Origin: CAVVWJ01 sp965652025
GTDB taxonomy: Bacteria > Gemmatimonadota > Gemmatimonadetes > Gemmatimonadales > GWC2-71-9
Direction: 5' to 3'
DNA: 34,576 bases
Assembly (NCBI GenBank): GCA_965652025.1
Contig: CBFGTM010000038.1
Location: 1-34,576 of the forward strand
Made by a program: the position numbers and the translations under genes. Numbering within the stretch: the stretch's first letter is position 1; each line of letters begins with the position of its first letter. The notes under the pieces were generated by a model. That model searched no databases and was not told where the DNA came from. It saw only the letters and a program-made list of their open reading frames with translations. Positions 8,596 through 15,922 of this stretch are shown here, one piece after another.

Positions 8596-9615
8596 TTACT
8601 CGACTTGGCCGACCGGATTGAGAATGATCTCGCGGGCGGCGATATCGAGGCCGGCCTCCGCCACCGCGTTGGTGAGCGGCGCAGGCGGCGGGCACGGGTC
8701 ATTGGGTGAGGACTGGAGCTCGTAGTCCTCCCCCTGTGGTGCCACCTCGTAACCCAGGTCCCCCAGCGCTCCAGATGTCATGGGGCTCATTGGGTTGATG
8801 AAGTTGGCCGAAGCGCCGTTGATGAAGCCGGTCATCAGCTCGTTGAAGAACGTGCCCTCGTCCCAGTGCGAATTCGCGGTGCCCCCGCCGCAGCGCCCGG
8901 GCGGGGGGGTAAGGCCTTCGATCGGAACCGTCTCGAGTCTCCCTCCCAGCATGCGGTACTTCCCAATGGCCGTCGCGCCGAGGAACCGGGGATCCGAGGT
9001 GTTCGGGTTGGCCAGCAAGCCGGCGCGATTGAAGAAGAAGCCGCTGAACCCCAGCACGTGTCCCATCTCGTGCACGATGACTTCGTCGAGCAGGTTATTG
9101 GTCTCCAGAAACGCGAGGTCGGCGACGTCGAAGAACATCAGGCCGAAGACCGGGATCCCATTCGCGGTGCGGAAGAAGCATGCCCCCGCGGCCCCGAGCA
9201 CGCCGCCCGCACCGTCGATCGGCTGGAGCAGCACGTTGATCAGGACGTCATCGATGACGCCGCTGAACGCCGGCATCGGGAATGCGTTTCCGCAGGCGTT
9301 CGCCGGAAAGCTGCCCTGGAGGTCCGCCACATCACCGTGGACCAGCCCCTGCCAGCGGTTCGCCGCCGTCGTGAAGTCAGCCACTTGGTCGGCGGTCGGC
9401 GTGTTGATGAAGCGCAGGGTGATGTTGAACTTCTGGGCCGCCCCCGGCAAGGTGAAGGACCCCGACTGACCGACCTGGGCGGAGCCCAGCACCGGCAGCC
9501 CACTGCCGCCTTTGGCCATCGAAGGTTCCCAGGTGGGGGACGACACTTCGTCTGGGCCGCAGCTGACGAGCGCTGCGGCGCCCAGAAGGAGAGAGAGCGG
9601 TACTTGAGCACGCAT
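8596..9615 (-). CDS. Leishmanolysin-like (M8) zinc metalloprotease lipoprotein
   Basis: The 339-aa protein begins with a lipoprotein signal (LVSC, Cys19), so it acts outside the cytoplasm. The zinc site is clear: VHEMGHVLGF at 181-190 gives His182, Glu183 and His186. A third His is found at 250 in TANSHWDEGTFF, 64 residues later, the long spacing typical of leishmanolysins. A Met-turn candidate follows in NPMSPMTSGALGDLGY (274-289). The N-terminal half (NITLRFINTP, then TTAANRW) matches the usual pattern of bacterial relatives. Substrate unknown; secreted protein turnover is likely. The ATG has a good ribosome site (GGAGGTCAGCT). Its 5' leader region contains two strong hairpins. Confidence 0.85.
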   Translation of the reverse strand: MRAQVPLSLLLGAAALVSCGPDEVSSPTWEPSMAKGGSGLPVLGSAQVGQSGSFTLPGAAQKFNITLRFINTPTADQVADFTTAANRWQGLVHGDVADLQGSFPANACGNAFPMPAFSGVIDDVLINVLLQPIDGAGGVLGAAGACFFRTANGIPVFGLMFFDVADLAFLETNNLLDEVIVHEMGHVLGFSGFFFNRAGLLANPNTSDPRFLGATAIGKYRMLGGRLETVPIEGLTPPPGRCGGGTANSHWDEGTFFNELMTGFINGASANFINPMSPMTSGALGDLGYEVAPQGEDYELQSSPNDPCPPPAPLTNAVAEAGLDIAAREIILNPVGQVE

Positions 9616-9660
9616 AGCTGACCTCCGAGATCAGGCCGCGCCTCTTCGGCAGCCGGGCGG

Positions 9661-9710
9661 CCTCGCCGGGCGGCGAGGCCCTGGACTTTGCGGACCGGCC
9701 TCGCGGCCGG
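9661..9710 (-). promoter_or_regulatory. Two GC-rich hairpins in the metalloprotease 5' leader
   Basis: CCTCGCC-GGGC-GGCGAGG (9661-9678) and CCGGCC-TCGC-GGCCGG (9695-9710) are perfect 7-bp and 6-bp stems with 4-nt loops. If transcription starts upstream of 9710 on the minus strand, both lie in the untranslated leader, 45-95 nt before the ATG. They could be attenuation or stability elements; function is inferred only. Confidence 0.35.
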
Positions 9711-10047
9711 GGTGCCCTTTCGGAAGCTGCGAACCACTAGGGTGATGCGTGAACAGCGGACGACGTATTGCGGTGAGGCAAGGCGAATATAGGCTCGCCA
9801 TTCGATCAGGCAATACCCGGAATTTCCGTTCTCGCGCTTGTAGGATCGCGAGATTCGGAGGTCGTATGTCGCGAATTTTCCGTCAGCTCAGCGTTTTGCG
9901 ACAAAGCAAAGCTGTTAGAGGGCCCGTTTCGGCTGTTGTAACCAACTACTGCGACTGAGGCTGGCGCCGGTTGAGATGCCAGCTCGATATTGGCTCAGAT
10001 TTACGTTGAGTGGCAACGAGCTTGTTGCGGTACATTGCCACGGCTGG

Positions 10048-10076
10048 TTGACAGCCCCGGTACCGACCGGTAAGTC
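10048..10076 (+). promoter_or_regulatory. Possible promoter of the Ig-like lipoprotein gene
   Basis: TTGACA (10048-10053) is followed after 17 nt by TAAGTC (10071-10076), a weak -10 match. It would place the transcript start roughly 35-40 nt before the ATG at 10120. Confidence 0.3.
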
Positions 10077-10119
10077 ACACTCTACATCTCTCGACAAGAT
10101 CAGCCCGCAAAGGGCAACC

Positions 10120-11100
10120 ATGATGGCTCAACGTATTGCGCTACCCCTCATGGCAACCGTCGCGTGCATGCTGGGCATCTCCTGCGGCGGCGATGGTGAT
10201 GCTGGAGTCGGGCCGGCACCGGTGGCAACCGTGGAGATCAGTCCGCCGGAAGCTACCATCGCTCCCACGAGCACAGTGCAGCTGAACGCCACCCCCAAGG
10301 ACGCCGCTGGCACTACCTTGACTGACCGGAGCGTCGCCTGGAGCACGAGCGATCCGGCCGTCGCCACCGTGTCGGAGACCGGGTTGGTAACGGGAGTGGC
10401 GGAGGGCCAGGCGGTGATCACCGCAGCAAGTGAGAGCAAGAGCGCTACTGCTGCCGTCACGGTCCAAACCCCGACCGCATCGGTTGAAGTGGTCCCGGCT
10501 TCGGCCACCATCCTCAACGGCTCGAACCTCCAGCTCGCCGCCACGGTGAAGGACGCGGCAAACAATCCACTGAGTAATCGCACGGTGACCTGGTCGAGCG
10601 AGCCGGCGAGCGTTGCCGTAGTGAGCTCCTCAGGGTCCGTTACTGGATTGATCCCTGGCACCGCTACGATCACGGCCAGCGCGGAGGGAAAGAGCGGGAC
10701 TGCCACTATCACGGTCGCCGTGCTGGACGTGGGCGGAAGGTGGACATATAGCGAAACTCTATCAGATCCGGCCCTCGCTCTCACCTGTACCAACACCGGC
10801 ACCTTCGAAATAGCGCAGACTGGTGTCACCTTCAGCGGGACGGCCGACCAGACCGGCGAATGCCTTGAGCAGGGGGAGCCAATCGACAATTCCGGCACGT
10901 TCGAGATCACCCTGGGCGCCGTGGACAACACCACCATCCGCTTTACGGAGCCGGGAGACGTCACGTGTGTGTACCAGGGCAGCTTGGTCGACAATCCGCC
11001 GACCACCGGGTCAGGGACGGTATCCTGCACCGGCCTGCTTGGGCTCTTCGGCCCAAACATCAATGCGACCGGGAACTGGCAGATGACACGCGAGGAATAG
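10120..11100 (+). CDS. Lipoprotein with two BIG2 Ig-like domains and a C-terminal beta domain
   Basis: From ATG 10120 the product has 326 aa. The start is chosen because MMAQRIALPLMATVACMLGISC is a lipoprotein-type export signal and AAAGGG lies just upstream; the longer frame from 9976 has no signal. Two bacterial Ig-like (BIG2) domains follow. Each begins VATVEISPPEATI or TASVEVVPASATI, contains the W-S-S/T-x-x-P-A-x-[A]-[T/V]-V motif, and ends in AxGxAxITAxxExKSGTATITV. The last 120 residues (GGRWTYSETLSD to GNWQMTREE) form a separate Cys-containing beta-rich domain resembling lipocalin-like domains of secreted bacterial proteins. It probably acts in adhesion or surface structure; ligand unknown. 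It is convergent with the DUF1801 gene. Confidence 0.8.
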   Translation: MMAQRIALPLMATVACMLGISCGGDGDAGVGPAPVATVEISPPEATIAPTSTVQLNATPKDAAGTTLTDRSVAWSTSDPAVATVSETGLVTGVAEGQAVITAASESKSATAAVTVQTPTASVEVVPASATILNGSNLQLAATVKDAANNPLSNRTVTWSSEPASVAVVSSSGSVTGLIPGTATITASAEGKSGTATITVAVLDVGGRWTYSETLSDPALALTCTNTGTFEIAQTGVTFSGTADQTGECLEQGEPIDNSGTFEITLGAVDNTTIRFTEPGDVTCVYQGSLVDNPPTTGSGTVSCTGLLGLFGPNINATGNWQMTREE

Positions 11101-11123
11101 CCTTGCCGTTCCCGGGACCGGGG

Positions 11124-11555
11124 CTATGGGACCCAGCCGGGAAGCTCCGATGCCTGCCTGATCCAACTCGCCAATATCTTCTCGTCGAGCTGGTCGTCCT
11201 GGCGAATGTCGAGGTAGCGCACATCCTGGTGCTTGGACTTGCCGGGAGGGACTGGACGCAGCGAGGCGCCGCGGAAGAATGCCAGCTTCACGTACTTCGT
11301 GTAGCAATGGAAGCTGAGGAACCAGCCCTGGCCCTCGATGCCATAGAAGGGCGAGTTCCACTTCACAGCCTTCAGCACCTGGGGCACGTTGCGCACGATG
11401 AGGGCGTCGAGACGGCGCCCGAGGTCGCGTTTCCAACCCGGCATCGCCGCGATGTAGGCCTGCACGGGGGTATCGCCGTCGGCCTTCGCGATCTGAGGGT
11501 TGCCGCCCGCGAGGAGGTTCGGTTTTGCGGTGGATCGCTTGCCTTTGTCTGGCAC
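11124..11555 (-). CDS. DUF1801 / YdhG-like protein
   Basis: The 143-aa soluble protein matches the pattern of the DUF1801 (YdhG-like) family: DTPVQAYIAAMPGWKRDLGRRLDALI, then VKWNSPFYGIEGQGWFLSFHCYTKYVKLAFFRGASL. In this family a small alpha/beta fold related to the frataxin-like superfamily is common; biochemical role is unknown. The frame begins with GTG at 11555 and there is no obvious ribosome site, so the exact start is uncertain. It stands alone, convergent with the Ig-like lipoprotein gene 23 nt away. Confidence 0.7.
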   Translation of the reverse strand: MPDKGKRSTAKPNLLAGGNPQIAKADGDTPVQAYIAAMPGWKRDLGRRLDALIVRNVPQVLKAVKWNSPFYGIEGQGWFLSFHCYTKYVKLAFFRGASLRPVPPGKSKHQDVRYLDIRQDDQLDEKILASWIRQASELPGWVP

Positions 11556-11632
11556 TTGATGTAATCGAGCGGGGTGGTATGCCGCGCAGGTTCTCCTAGT
11601 CCCTCACCATCCGAATCCTGAAAGCTGCGGGG

Positions 11633-11860
11633 TCACGCGGCGCCTTGGGAGGGACCCATGTGGCGACGGGGCGTGCCTCCCCGGAACTCGAAGTGCGCAT
11701 CGGTCAGCACTCGATCGTGGAGCACATAGGTCTCGGCCAGCTGAATGAGCCGGACCGCCGCTACCTTCTCCGCTGCCACGACTGCAGGCAGCCATGCTCC
11801 TGGCTCCAGCATGGGATAGAGATGGGCGTACTCCGGCCGTAGTCGGGCTTCGCGCACCAT
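11633..11860 (-). CDS. Small protein of unknown function (75 aa)
   Basis: The frame starts at ATG 11860 with a good ribosome site (GAGGAAGCCG before the ATG) and encodes MVREARLRPEYAHLYP, then a helical segment PAVVAAEKVAAVRLIQLAE, then HDRVLTDAHFEFRGG. The ribosome site and the protein-like composition support a real gene. The upstream part of the same open frame (to 12022) and the overlapping frame 11604-12116 look random. No family is recognised with certainty. No membrane segment or signal peptide is present. Confidence 0.55.
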   Translation of the reverse strand: MVREARLRPEYAHLYPMLEPGAWLPAVVAAEKVAAVRLIQLAETYVLHDRVLTDAHFEFRGGTPRRHMGPSQGAA

Positions 11861-12236
11861 CGGCTTCCTCGGGGTAGTCACATGTGCAGAGGGGTGGAAA
11901 CAATCTGGAAAATTGTCCGAGTTCGGCAAGCGCCCATTTCTCTTCGGGCGCTCTGTGGACCGGTTGTTGTGAATGTTGACGAGTATCGGCAGAAACGATC
12001 GGCAGTTGCATGGGGTAGTCACATCTCAACACACTGTGGACAACTTTGGGCCTCCTGTTCCACAGCTCCACATGTCCATCGGGCCCACCTCCCATGACGC
12101 CGAAGGACCCGCGCAACCCTTTTCCGGATCCGAGTATCTAGGGGTGTATCCGATAGGGAGACGGCCCCTTCCGAAACGCCTCCCTCCTCCCTGCGTAGGA
12201 TCATGGGGGTCGGAATTCCGCTGGTGAGGCTTGCCG
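11861..12236. other. Intergenic region with repeated GGGGTAGTCACAT and TGTGGA motifs
   Basis: No gene is supported. The region is less GC-rich than its surroundings and contains GGGGTAGTCACAT twice (about 11871-11883 and 12013-12025). Several TGTGGA or TCCACA words are present, including TGTGGACAA at 12035-12043 (reverse TTGTCCACA, one base off a DnaA-box consensus). It should hold the divergent promoters of the small protein and the beta-lactamase-like gene. Confidence 0.4.
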
Positions 12237-13457
12237 ATGTCCTTGAGCCGCCGCCACTTCGTTGTAACAACAGCTGGCGCCTTTGCCGGCGCCGTGCAGG
12301 CCCGGGTCGCCTGGCCGGCGCAGGCCGTCCTGTCGGGGACCCGACCCATGGGGCCGGGATGGGAACCGGACGCCAGGTTGCTCCGCAGCCTCCCGCGGCT
12401 GCTAGAGCTGGGGTCGGTGCCCGGGCTCGGGCTCGGCGTGGTCGACCACGGCCGGATCTGGGCTCGCGGGTTTGGCCGCGCCATCGAGGAGCCGGCCCAG
12501 GAGGCGTCGTCCGAAACCGTCTTCGAGGCGGCATCCCTGGGCAAGCCACTGTTTGCCTACGCCGTGCTGCGACTGGTGGATGCCAAGGCCCTGAACCTCG
12601 ACCGAACACTCCACAGCTACCTGCCGCTGGAGGACGCCAGCGGCGCTCGGATGAAGCGGGTCACCATTCGCCAGGTGCTGAGCCACACCACCGGGCTGCC
12701 CAACTGGCGCCAACAGCCGGGCCCGCTGGAGCCGACAGAGGAGCCGGGGAGAAAGTTCAGCTACTCGGGGGAGGGATACGTGTACCTCCAGCGAGTACTG
12801 GAAAGGGTGACCGGCAAGCCCTTCGCCCGGATCATGCGGGAGCAGGTGCTGGATCCCCTGGGCATGAAGCAGAGCAGTTATGTCTGGCTGCCGGAGTTCG
12901 AGTCGCGTATGGCCGCCGGGTACGACGGCCAGGAGAACCGGCTCGACGTGCAGGCCGCCATCGGCCGGCGCACACTGGAGATCGGTCAGAAGTGGGGAAT
13001 TCCGCTGACCGACTGGCGCTACGAGGAGTCGGTGCGCGCGATTCCGCTGGTGAATCCCCAGTGGCCGGCCCTGCCACTTTACGTTGTGCCCAACGCCGCA
13101 ACATCGCTCCTTACCACAGTAAGTGATTACACCAAGTTCCTGACCCGAGTGGTCCGGGCCGGCAACGGCTCTGGACTCGGGCTCTCACCCCAGACTCTGG
13201 AAGCCATGGCCACACCAGTAGTCCAGCTCAACAGTGCGCTGTTTTGGGGCTTGGGCTGGGGCATTCAACGCGATGAGCACGGCGACGTGCTGTGGCACTG
13301 GGGAGCCAACAACTCTTTCCGCAACTTCGTCATCGCCGATCCGGCGAACCGCCGAGCCGTGGTGGTGTTCACCAACAGTGAAAATGGTCCCCGGCTGTAC
13401 GAGCGGGTGATCGTGGCAGTCACCGGGCACGATCATCCAGCATTCCTTTGGATCTAA
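12237..13457 (+). CDS. Tat-exported class C beta-lactamase-like serine hydrolase
   Basis: From ATG 12237 the product is 406 aa. The start is preceded by GTGAGG and gives a canonical twin-arginine signal (MSLSRRHFVVTTAGAFAGA), so export in folded form to the periplasm is predicted. The penicillin-binding/class C fold is shown by SLGK (nucleophile Ser100, Lys103), LSHTTGLPNW (about 148-157), the YSG triad element at 176-178 (in place of Y-x-N) and HWGANNSF (His354-Gly356 in place of KTG). This combination is common in esterases and peptidases of the EstB/AmpC-like family, so beta-lactam hydrolysis should not be assumed. It is followed by a GACC-rich spacer and an EamA exporter on the same strand. 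Confidence 0.85.
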   Translation: MSLSRRHFVVTTAGAFAGAVQARVAWPAQAVLSGTRPMGPGWEPDARLLRSLPRLLELGSVPGLGLGVVDHGRIWARGFGRAIEEPAQEASSETVFEAASLGKPLFAYAVLRLVDAKALNLDRTLHSYLPLEDASGARMKRVTIRQVLSHTTGLPNWRQQPGPLEPTEEPGRKFSYSGEGYVYLQRVLERVTGKPFARIMREQVLDPLGMKQSSYVWLPEFESRMAAGYDGQENRLDVQAAIGRRTLEIGQKWGIPLTDWRYEESVRAIPLVNPQWPALPLYVVPNAATSLLTTVSDYTKFLTRVVRAGNGSGLGLSPQTLEAMATPVVQLNSALFWGLGWGIQRDEHGDVLWHWGANNSFRNFVIADPANRRAVVVFTNSENGPRLYERVIVAVTGHDHPAFLWI

Positions 13458-13485
13458 TCCCCCAATAAACGGTCGGGGGGTCGGA

Positions 13486-13514
13486 GACCGATTGACCGAC
13501 TGACCGACCGACCG
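13486..13514. repeat. Short GACC(G) tandem repeat
   Basis: GACCGATTGACCGACTGACC followed by GACCGACCG repeats GACC units with 4- and 8-nt spacing between two same-strand genes. It adjoins a possible hairpin CCCCC-11-GGGGG just upstream. This could be slippage-prone spacer DNA or part of a weak terminator. Confidence 0.5.
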
Positions 13515-13587
13515 CCTGGTAACTTGCGCGGGAACTTCCGGCGGCACCGGTTGCTTGCTAGGTATAGCGCTCGCTGCCGGAGGTTTC

Positions 13588-14553
13588 GTGCGACTGGGAA
13601 TGCGGTGGAAGATCGCGCTCGCCTTTTTCGCGGTCTACGTGTGCTGGGGAATGACGTACCTCGCCATGCGGGTGGCGGTGGTGGATATCCCGCCCCACCT
13701 CCTGTCGGGGAGCCGCTTCGTGCTGGCCGGGGTCCTGCTCTACGTCTGGGCGCGTCTAAGGGGCCACGCCGCGCCCACCCTTCAGCACTGGCGCTCCGCC
13801 GCCATCATCGGTGGCTTCCTGCTCCTCGGCGGTAACGCCAGCGTAGCCTGGGCCGAAAAGACGGTTCCATCGGGACTGGCGGCGGTGCTGATCGCGGTGG
13901 CGCCCATCTGGATGGTGGGCCTCGAGTGGGCTCGCGGAGGCCCCCGTCCCACCAGGCTGGTCGTAGCCGGGCTGCTGCTCGGGCTGGCGGGGGTGGCGCT
14001 TCTGGTTTCAGGGCGGGCCTCAGCTGAGGCGCGGGTGGATCCGCTGGGCGCCACCATCCTGGTTTTGGCGTCGGCCTCTTGGGCCTGGGGCTCGGTGATC
14101 TCCAAGACCGCCGCGCTGCCCGAGTCGCCCTTCGTCGCCACCAGCATCGAGATGATCGCGGGCGGGGTCCTGCTTCTGCTGACCGCCGCTCTAGCTGGAC
14201 AGTTCCGCGGGTTCGAAGTGACCCAGATCTCTGCCGCCGCCGCGGCTTCGTGGGTCTATCTGGTCGTGTTCGGCTCGCTGGTGGGATTCACCGCCTACAT
14301 CTGGCTCCTCGGCGTGACTTCCATCGCCAAGGCCGGCACCTACGCGTACGTGAATCCGATTGTGGCGGTTTTGCTTGGGTGGGCCATTCTGGATGAGGTG
14401 GTGACCGGGCGCATGATGCTGGCGGCCGGGGTGATCCTGGTAGGAGTGGCGCTGGTGAACGTCGACTGGTCATCGTCCGCAGTGCGCAACCGGTTGCCTT
14501 GGCTGCGCACTCGCGGGATTGCTTCGGCGCCTCAGGCGCCTCGCAATGACTAG
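13588..14553 (+). CDS. EamA-family drug/metabolite exporter
   Basis: An integral membrane protein with about ten hydrophobic helices arranged as two EamA halves. The first half has the signature FAVYVCWGMTYLAMRVAV and NASVAWAEKTVPSGLAAVL. The second has ASWAWGSVISKTAALPESP and GTYAYVNPIVAVLLGWAILDE. It resembles YedA-type members, which export small metabolites or amino acids; the substrate is unknown. GTG 13588 is preferred because GGAGG lies 4 nt upstream; ATG 13600 and TTG 13555 are alternatives. The last codons (GIASAPQAPRND and the TAG stop) lie entirely within the first unit of a 40-bp tandem repeat, so the native C-terminus was probably replaced or extended by that repeat. Confidence 0.85.
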   Translation: MRLGMRWKIALAFFAVYVCWGMTYLAMRVAVVDIPPHLLSGSRFVLAGVLLYVWARLRGHAAPTLQHWRSAAIIGGFLLLGGNASVAWAEKTVPSGLAAVLIAVAPIWMVGLEWARGGPRPTRLVVAGLLLGLAGVALLVSGRASAEARVDPLGATILVLASASWAWGSVISKTAALPESPFVATSIEMIAGGVLLLLTAALAGQFRGFEVTQISAAAAASWVYLVVFGSLVGFTAYIWLLGVTSIAKAGTYAYVNPIVAVLLGWAILDEVVTGRMMLAAGVILVGVALVNVDWSSSAVRNRLPWLRTRGIASAPQAPRND

Positions 14554-14593
14554 CGGGATCGCGTCGGTGCCTGAGGCGCCTCGCGATGACTAG
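14514..14593. repeat. Two tandem 40-bp palindromic repeat units
   Basis: Unit 1 (14514-14553) and unit 2 (14554-14593) both begin CGGGAT and end ATGACTAG. They differ at only a few positions. Each has an internal palindrome (GGCGCCTCAGGCGCC or GGTGCCTGAGGCGCC). Read on the minus strand, unit 1 gives GTCATTGCGAGGCGCC and then GCCGAAGCAATCCCG, the pattern of a dispersed repeat that I recognise from many bacterial genomes. It separates the convergent EamA and MFS genes and may also act as a bidirectional terminator. Confidence 0.75.
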
Positions 14594-14620
14594 ATCACCG
14601 TCTGACCGCCCGACCGCGTC

Positions 14621-15922
14621 TCAAGAAGCTGTCGGTGACGCGAGCGAGGGTCCCGGCTCGGCGCCGGAGGGCGACTGCGGCAAGGCGACCTGCTGAGCCT
14701 GGATGAGCTGACGGGCGTCACCCCGAATGGCCGGGAGCCGCCAGAAGAGATAGAGCCCACCCGCAATGCAGACCCCCCCTCCCAGAGCAACCGTCAGGGG
14801 AGCTCCCAGGTGCTCCGCCAGCGTGCCGGCGAGGAGCGCACCCACGGGCGCCATTCCCATGAACATCATCGAGTAGAGCGCCATCACTCTGCCGCGCAGG
14901 GCATCCGGTACCATGGACTGGATCAGGGTGTTGGTTGCTGCCATCTGTGTCATCATGGAAAAGCCAACCGGCACCAGCAGCAGGACGGCGAGCCACAGCT
15001 GGCGCGCCGCCGAGAACGCGACCAAGCCGATCCCCAAAACAGTAGCCGCCGTGGCCACGGTTCGGCCGTAGCCCTTGAGCGTGGTACGCCGAGCCAGACT
15101 CAGCGCGCCGATCAAAGCGCCTACTCCGGCCGCTCCCATGAGAACTCCCATGCCTCTGGCGCCGGCGTGGAACCGCTGGTCGGCAATGATCGGCATGAGC
15201 ACGGAGTACGGAGTTCCCATCAGACTCACCAGCCCAAGCAGCAGGAGCAGCGTTCGAATGGACTGGGAGCCCCAGGCGAAGCGAAACCCTTCGGCCAGAT
15301 GAGCCAGCGCCGAGACCCGGGGAGCAGCCAGGCGAGCTGGAGTCACCCGAATGAGGAGAAGACCCGCAATCACGGCCACGTAGCTCACCGCATTGGCGAA
15401 GAAGCACCAGCCCTCACCCACCGCGGCAACCAGTACTCCGGCGATGGCCGGCCCGACCACTCGGGCGCCGTTGAAGACGGTAGAGTTGATGGCGATGGCG
15501 TTAGGCAGATCCACCCGTGACACCAGCTGCACCACGAATGACTGGCGGGCCGGGATATCGAACGCGTTTACCACTCCCAGTCCGGTCGCAATCGCCATCA
15601 GATGCCAGACCTGCACTCGCCCGCTCAGGGTGAGGAACGCAAGCAGACCGGCCAGGCACATGGAGGCCGCCTGAGTGGCGATGACGATCTTGTGGCGGTC
15701 ATACCGGTCGGCCACTGCCCCACCCACGGTGGACAGCAGGAGGACCGGAATACGGTTGGCAAAGCCGACGGCCCCCAGGAGAACGGCCGATCCGGTCAGG
15801 CGATAGACCAGCCAGCTCTCGCCCACCGTCTGCATCCAGGTGCCGATCAGCGAGATGAGCTGGCCGCTTATGAAGAGACGATAGCTCCGGTGCCGGAGGG
15901 CCCGGAACAAGGCGGGCATCAC
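14621..15922 (-). CDS. MFS exporter (EntS/MFS_3-like)
   Basis: The 433-aa transporter has about twelve membrane helices. The N-terminal signature RHRSYRLFISGQLISLIGTW and GGAVADRYDRHKIVIATQ are typical of the MFS_3 group that includes enterobactin exporter EntS and macrolide efflux proteins. NAFDIPARQSFVVQLV is another group motif. It would export a small molecule by proton antiport; the substrate is not deducible. It starts with GTG at 15922, overlapping the TGA of the RND permease by 4 bp, so it is translationally coupled to the efflux operon. The C-terminal 30 residues are a Pro/Ser/Ala-rich tail ending near the 40-bp repeats. Confidence 0.87.
   Translation of the reverse strand: MMPALFRALRHRSYRLFISGQLISLIGTWMQTVGESWLVYRLTGSAVLLGAVGFANRIPVLLLSTVGGAVADRYDRHKIVIATQAASMCLAGLLAFLTLSGRVQVWHLMAIATGLGVVNAFDIPARQSFVVQLVSRVDLPNAIAINSTVFNGARVVGPAIAGVLVAAVGEGWCFFANAVSYVAVIAGLLLIRVTPARLAAPRVSALAHLAEGFRFAWGSQSIRTLLLLLGLVSLMGTPYSVLMPIIADQRFHAGARGMGVLMGAAGVGALIGALSLARRTTLKGYGRTVATAATVLGIGLVAFSAARQLWLAVLLLVPVGFSMMTQMAATNTLIQSMVPDALRGRVMALYSMMFMGMAPVGALLAGTLAEHLGAPLTVALGGGVCIAGGLYLFWRLPAIRGDARQLIQAQQVALPQSPSGAEPGPSLASPTAS

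Larger units (their letters stand above)
9616..10119. other. Divergent intergenic region with leader hairpins
   Basis: No gene is supported here. The right side should hold the promoter of the Ig-like lipoprotein gene and the left side that of the metalloprotease. Hairpins are seen at 9661-9678 and 9695-9710. A weaker inverted repeat TCTCGCG-10-CGCGAGA lies at 9830-9853. The frame that begins at 9976 in phase with the next gene has no export signal and is probably leader sequence. Confidence 0.5.

Noticed and set aside
11604..12116. 170-codon minus-strand frame overlapping the small 75-aa gene
   Set aside because: Its composition looks random and it has no ribosome-site support; the frame at 11633-11860 has a good ribosome site and protein-like sequence.
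12203..13126. 307-codon plus-strand frame within the beta-lactamase-like gene
   Set aside because: Arg/Gly/Pro-rich shadow in another phase; the real gene has a Tat signal and catalytic motifs.
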